A stretch of DNA of 7,972 nt from JADLGL01 sp964611195 (lineage in GTDB: Bacteria; Pseudomonadota; Alphaproteobacteria; Rhizobiales; Kaistiaceae): contig CAZSXA010000110.1 in NCBI GenBank assembly GCA_964611195.1, forward strand, positions 1-7,972. Reading direction: 5' to 3'. The notes beneath the pieces are model-generated. The model was given only the letters and a program-made list of their open reading frames with translations, was not told the DNA's origin and ran no database searches. Both the position numbers and the translations under genes were made by a program. Below, piece by piece: positions 5,356 through 7,972 of this stretch (its first letter is position 1; each line of letters begins with the position of its first letter).

Positions 5356-6545
5356 CCGGCCACGTCGTAGCCGAAGCGATCGAAATACCACTGCCATTCG
5401 CGGCGGATCATCGTCGCGGTGTCGTCATCGAGCCGATGCGGGTTGCGGCGATGCCCACGAACTGACCCGAGATGCGCCTCAAGCGCGGCACGGTCCGGCG
5501 GCGACATGCCGAGCTTGGTCCGGACGGCCGTGACGCAGCCGACCGGATCGGCGACCAGGTCCTCATAGCGCACCTCCGCCCAATCCGCGGCGGGCACCGC
5601 GGCGGCGTCCTCATCGAACCGACCGTAGAGTTGCCGCGCCGTGGCGTTGATGAAAGGCGTCAGCGCCTCGTCGCGCTCGCCGAAGCGCGGCTTCTGAAGA
5701 CCCTGGCTGTCGGCCATCTCGCTCCATAGCCGGACGCTCGACCGGAAGAGATCGAACGGGCTCCGCACGACGTGGACGAATTTGGCGTCCGGGAACATCT
5801 CGCGCAAAACGCCGATGCGGGCCGTGTGTGTCGGCGACTTCAGCAGCATGCGGCCGCCGTCCGGCAGCCCGCCGGCGCGGCGGCGCGCGAAGACCACACG
5901 CTGCATGATCGTCCGCATCGCATGCTGCCATCGAGCGATGGCCGAAGCCGGCTCGGCGGCGATATCGAGATGCGGCACGCGGTCCGGATAGTCGCGGGGA
6001 AACAGCATGAATTCGTAGGGCGAGGGTGCGCCGGTGGCGAGCAGGCCGAACTCGTCCTCCTGCGGCCGATCGAAACCGACATCGACGTCGTCCATCGGCC
6101 GCTTCTTCGGCGCGAGCGGCTCGATGTGCCGGAGCAGGCCTCCCCACTGCAGGAAGTGGTCGGTGGCGAAGCATTCCAGATAGGTCGGCGTGACGAGGAT
6201 GGTGTCCGTCGCCAGCAGCTCGTGAAGGAAGGTCGTGCCGGAGCGCCAATGGCCGATGATGAAGATCGGCGGCGGTATCGTCTCGGCGGCGACCCGCCGG
6301 GCGAAGCGGAGATGTTGAAGAAGGGCCGCACATCCAGTGAACAGCCCGACCACGATCACACCGAGCAGATTATGCAGCCGCGACGGCGAAACCCGGAAGC
6401 GATGGCGCGCCCACATCGGCAGCCAGACGCGCAGCGTGATCCCGATCCATATCCGAAGCGTCCACCAGGCCGGTTTGACACCGGCCGCCTGTCCGCCCGA
6501 CAAGGTCGCGCTTCGCCGATCCGTGGCGCCGTTGTCGCCGCTCAT
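5352..6545 (-). CDS. Sulfotransferase-family protein (PAPS-dependent, Sulfotransferase_3 type)
   Basis: The 397-aa protein resembles enzymes that move a sulfuryl group from PAPS to an acceptor; the acceptor cannot be read from sequence. The 5'-phosphosulfate loop is GHWRSGTTFL (about 98-107). The 3'-phosphate site is HVVRSPFDLFRSS (about 258-270, with R261 and S269). Other family blocks are RPQEDEF (about 160-166), LKSPTHTARI (about 235-244) and RYEDLVADP (about 326-334). Before the core lie an amphipathic/hydrophobic stretch (about 29-45), FRVSPSR, and a possible membrane anchor (about 58-77), suggesting a membrane-associated enzyme. I chose the ATG at 6543-6545, with GGAA six bases before it. 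The frame is open further, with an ATG at 6636-6638 (428 aa) and beyond, but the extra residues look unconserved. It is convergent with the DUF2892 gene and divergent from glnD. PAPS-dependent activity is inferred from motifs. Confidence 0.88.
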   Translation of the reverse strand: MSGDNGATDRRSATLSGGQAAGVKPAWWTLRIWIGITLRVWLPMWARHRFRVSPSRLHNLLGVIVVGLFTGCAALLQHLRFARRVAAETIPPPIFIIGHWRSGTTFLHELLATDTILVTPTYLECFATDHFLQWGGLLRHIEPLAPKKRPMDDVDVGFDRPQEDEFGLLATGAPSPYEFMLFPRDYPDRVPHLDIAAEPASAIARWQHAMRTIMQRVVFARRRAGGLPDGGRMLLKSPTHTARIGVLREMFPDAKFVHVVRSPFDLFRSSVRLWSEMADSQGLQKPRFGERDEALTPFINATARQLYGRFDEDAAAVPAADWAEVRYEDLVADPVGCVTAVRTKLGMSPPDRAALEAHLGSVRGHRRNPHRLDDDTATMIRREWQWYFDRFGYDVAG

Positions 6546-6636
6546 CTCCGGTTCCGATGCGTTCCCGTGGACTGGCAATGGCACATTCACCCGAAGCGGG
6601 CTAGGGTCCGTCCCGGCCGAATTCCTGAGTTGATTC
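6546..6636. promoter_or_regulatory. Divergent gap between the sulfotransferase gene and glnD
   Basis: These 91 bp must hold the promoter of glnD if it is not read from further upstream, since the gene before it points the other way, and probably that of the sulfotransferase gene. I see no convincing sigma-70 hexamer pair on either strand. TGGCAC at 6579-6584 resembles a sigma-54 -24 element but has no TTGC-type partner at the required spacing. No terminator-like hairpin was found. Confidence 0.45.
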
Positions 6637-7972
6637 ATGCGCAAGACCCCAGTCGAGACCCCCCTTGCCGACGCCGAGGCGCTCCGGCGCGCGCTTCTCG
6701 ACATCGCCGAAGCCGCCGGCGATGACCGCGACGCGGCGCGCCAGACAGCGGTCGACCACCTTCGGCATGTCTCCGATACCGGCCGCGCTGAAGCCGAGCG
6801 ACTGCTTCTCGACGACGGCAGCGGAACCTATTGCGCGAAGCGGATCTCGGCCCTTCAGGACGGCCTGATCGTCGCCATCCTCGACTTCGCCTACAAGATG
6901 GTGGACTCGCCGCGGCGCGAGGCCGACGCATCCGCGCTCGCTGTCACCGCCACCGGCGGCTATGGCCGCGGCACGCTGGCCCCCGGCTCCGACATCGACC
7001 TTCTCTTCATCTCGCCCGGAAAGCCGAAGCAGCATTTCCGCAAGATCGTCGAATACCTCCTCTATGTCCTGTGGGACCTCGGCTTCAAAGTCGGCCATGC
7101 GACGCGGACGGTCGACGAGTGCATCAAGCTGGCGCGCGGCGACCTGACGATCCGCACTGCGATCCTTGAGTCGCGCTACCTCGCCGGCGAGCCCGGCCTG
7201 GTTCACGATCTCATCCGGCGCTTCGATGCCGAGGTTGTCCGCAACACCGCTTCGGAGTTCGTTGCCGAAAAGCTCGCCGAGCGCGACGAGCGCCATCAGA
7301 AGCATGGCGGCTCGCGCTATCTCGTCGAGCCCAACATCAAGGAGAGCAAGGGCGGCCTCCGCGATCTCCAGACCCTGTTCTGGATCGCCAAATACGTCTT
7401 CCGCACCGACTCGACCGACGCCCTGGTGAAGGCCGGCGTATTCTCACGCGGCGAGCTGAAGCGCTTCCTCAAGGCCGAGGATTTCCTCTGGGCGATCCGC
7501 TGCCACCTCCATTTCATGACCGGGCGCGCGGAGGAGCGGCTCCTCTTCGAGCACCAGCGCGATATGGCGGTCCGGCTCGGCTACACCGACCATCCCGGCC
7601 TCAAGGACGTCGAGCGCTTCATGAAGCACTACTTCCTCGTGGCGAAGGATGTCGGCGACCTCACCCGCATCTTCTGCGCCGAGCTCGAGGAGCATCACGT
7701 CAAGGTCGTGCCGAAGTTCAACCGGCTGATCGGCCGGCGGAAGCAGACGCAGCGAAAGATCCGCGGTACGGAGGATTTCATCGTCGACAACGAACGGATC
7801 AATCTCGCAAGGCCCGACGCCTTCGAAAGCGACCCGGTCAACCTCATCCGCTTCTTCGCGCTGGCCGAAAAGCACGAGCTCGCCTTCCATCCCGACGCGA
7901 TGCATGCGGTGACGCGAAGCCTCAAGCGCATCGACGCCGACCTTCGCGCGGACACCTCTGCGAACAGGCTGT
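6637..7972 (+). CDS. glnD: Bifunctional uridylyltransferase/uridylyl-removing enzyme GlnD (PII sensor), N-terminal part
   Basis: GlnD senses glutamine and attaches or removes UMP on PII proteins (GlnB/GlnK), setting nitrogen-assimilation activity. The first 445 codons are present and the gene runs off the right edge. The nucleotidyltransferase domain shows GGYGRGTLAPGSDIDLLF at 107-124, with D119 and D121 as the metal-binding pair. The GlnD-specific block EPNIKESKGGLRDLQ is at 231-245, followed by the helical segment of the UTase domain. The HD (uridylyl-removing) domain and the two ACT domains would lie beyond the window, so their integrity cannot be judged. The ATG at 6637 is the first possible start in frame: a TGA sits two codons upstream at 6631-6633. 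No strong ribosome-binding site is visible (a GAG lies at about 6626). Recalled rhizobial order mutS-glnD fits, but here two extra genes separate them. Confidence 0.97.
   Translation, partial: MRKTPVETPLADAEALRRALLDIAEAAGDDRDAARQTAVDHLRHVSDTGRAEAERLLLDDGSGTYCAKRISALQDGLIVAILDFAYKMVDSPRREADASALAVTATGGYGRGTLAPGSDIDLLFISPGKPKQHFRKIVEYLLYVLWDLGFKVGHATRTVDECIKLARGDLTIRTAILESRYLAGEPGLVHDLIRRFDAEVVRNTASEFVAEKLAERDERHQKHGGSRYLVEPNIKESKGGLRDLQTLFWIAKYVFRTDSTDALVKAGVFSRGELKRFLKAEDFLWAIRCHLHFMTGRAEERLLFEHQRDMAVRLGYTDHPGLKDVERFMKHYFLVAKDVGDLTRIFCAELEEHHVKVVPKFNRLIGRRKQTQRKIRGTEDFIVDNERINLARPDAFESDPVNLIRFFALAEKHELAFHPDAMHAVTRSLKRIDADLRADTSANRL

Noticed and set aside
6579..6594. Possible sigma-54 promoter before glnD (TGGCAC)
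   Set aside because: After five bases the sequence reads CCCG rather than TTGC, so the -12 half is missing.
5772..6725. A 317-codon plus-strand open frame opposite the sulfotransferase
   Set aside because: It is antisense to a gene with clear PAPS-binding motifs, and it crosses the glnD start in another frame. Composition is low-complexity Arg/Gly/Pro with no domain.
1..7972. CRISPR arrays, tRNA/rRNA genes, insertion sequences, attachment sites
   Set aside because: No regularly spaced repeats, tRNA-like cloverleaf, transposase motifs or flanking direct repeats were seen on reading both strands.

Overview
This window (GC-rich, dense coding, strong codon-position bias) reads as a chromosomal housekeeping segment of an alphaproteobacterium, most likely from the order Hyphomicrobiales (Rhizobiales). 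The basis is the protein character of DnaK, MutS and GlnD, an alphaproteobacterial-type heat-shock promoter, and the mutS/glnD proximity that I recall from rhizobial genomes. Species cannot be named from the sequence alone.

Layout. (1) Positions 1-386, minus strand: the 5' part of dnaK, cut by the left edge. (2) 387-688: a divergent regulatory region of about 300 bp. It holds a good RpoH-type promoter reading into dnaK, a roughly 150-nt dnaK leader with a perfect 7-bp inverted repeat, and whatever drives the rightward genes. (3) 689-5038, plus strand: four tightly packed genes, namely a secreted concanavalin-A-like protein of unknown function, alkB (DNA dealkylation repair), a small three-helix membrane protein, and mutS (mismatch repair). 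The first three overlap by GTGA and TGATG junctions, so they look translationally coupled. mutS follows after 35 bp with no visible terminator. (4) 5039-5109: a short gap with a near-ideal FNR/FixK-type dyad directly after the mutS stop, followed by an 81-aa DUF2892-like membrane protein. (5) 5352-6545, minus strand: a sulfotransferase-family protein, convergent with the DUF2892 gene and sharing a CTAG stop palindrome with it. (6) 6637-7972, plus strand: the 5' third or so of glnD, the PII uridylyltransferase, cut by the right edge.

Functionally the window brings together protein-folding stress (dnaK), DNA repair (alkB and mutS in one apparent transcription unit) and nitrogen signalling (glnD). 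The accessory insert between mutS and glnD may be oxygen-regulated on its left side (DUF2892 gene behind the FNR/FixK-like box). I did not find a convincing new multi-gene system, CRISPR array, mobile element or RNA gene. The observations most worth a follow-up are the FNR/FixK-like site, the coupled alkB-mutS cluster with its secreted first gene, and the start/stop overlaps around the sulfotransferase.
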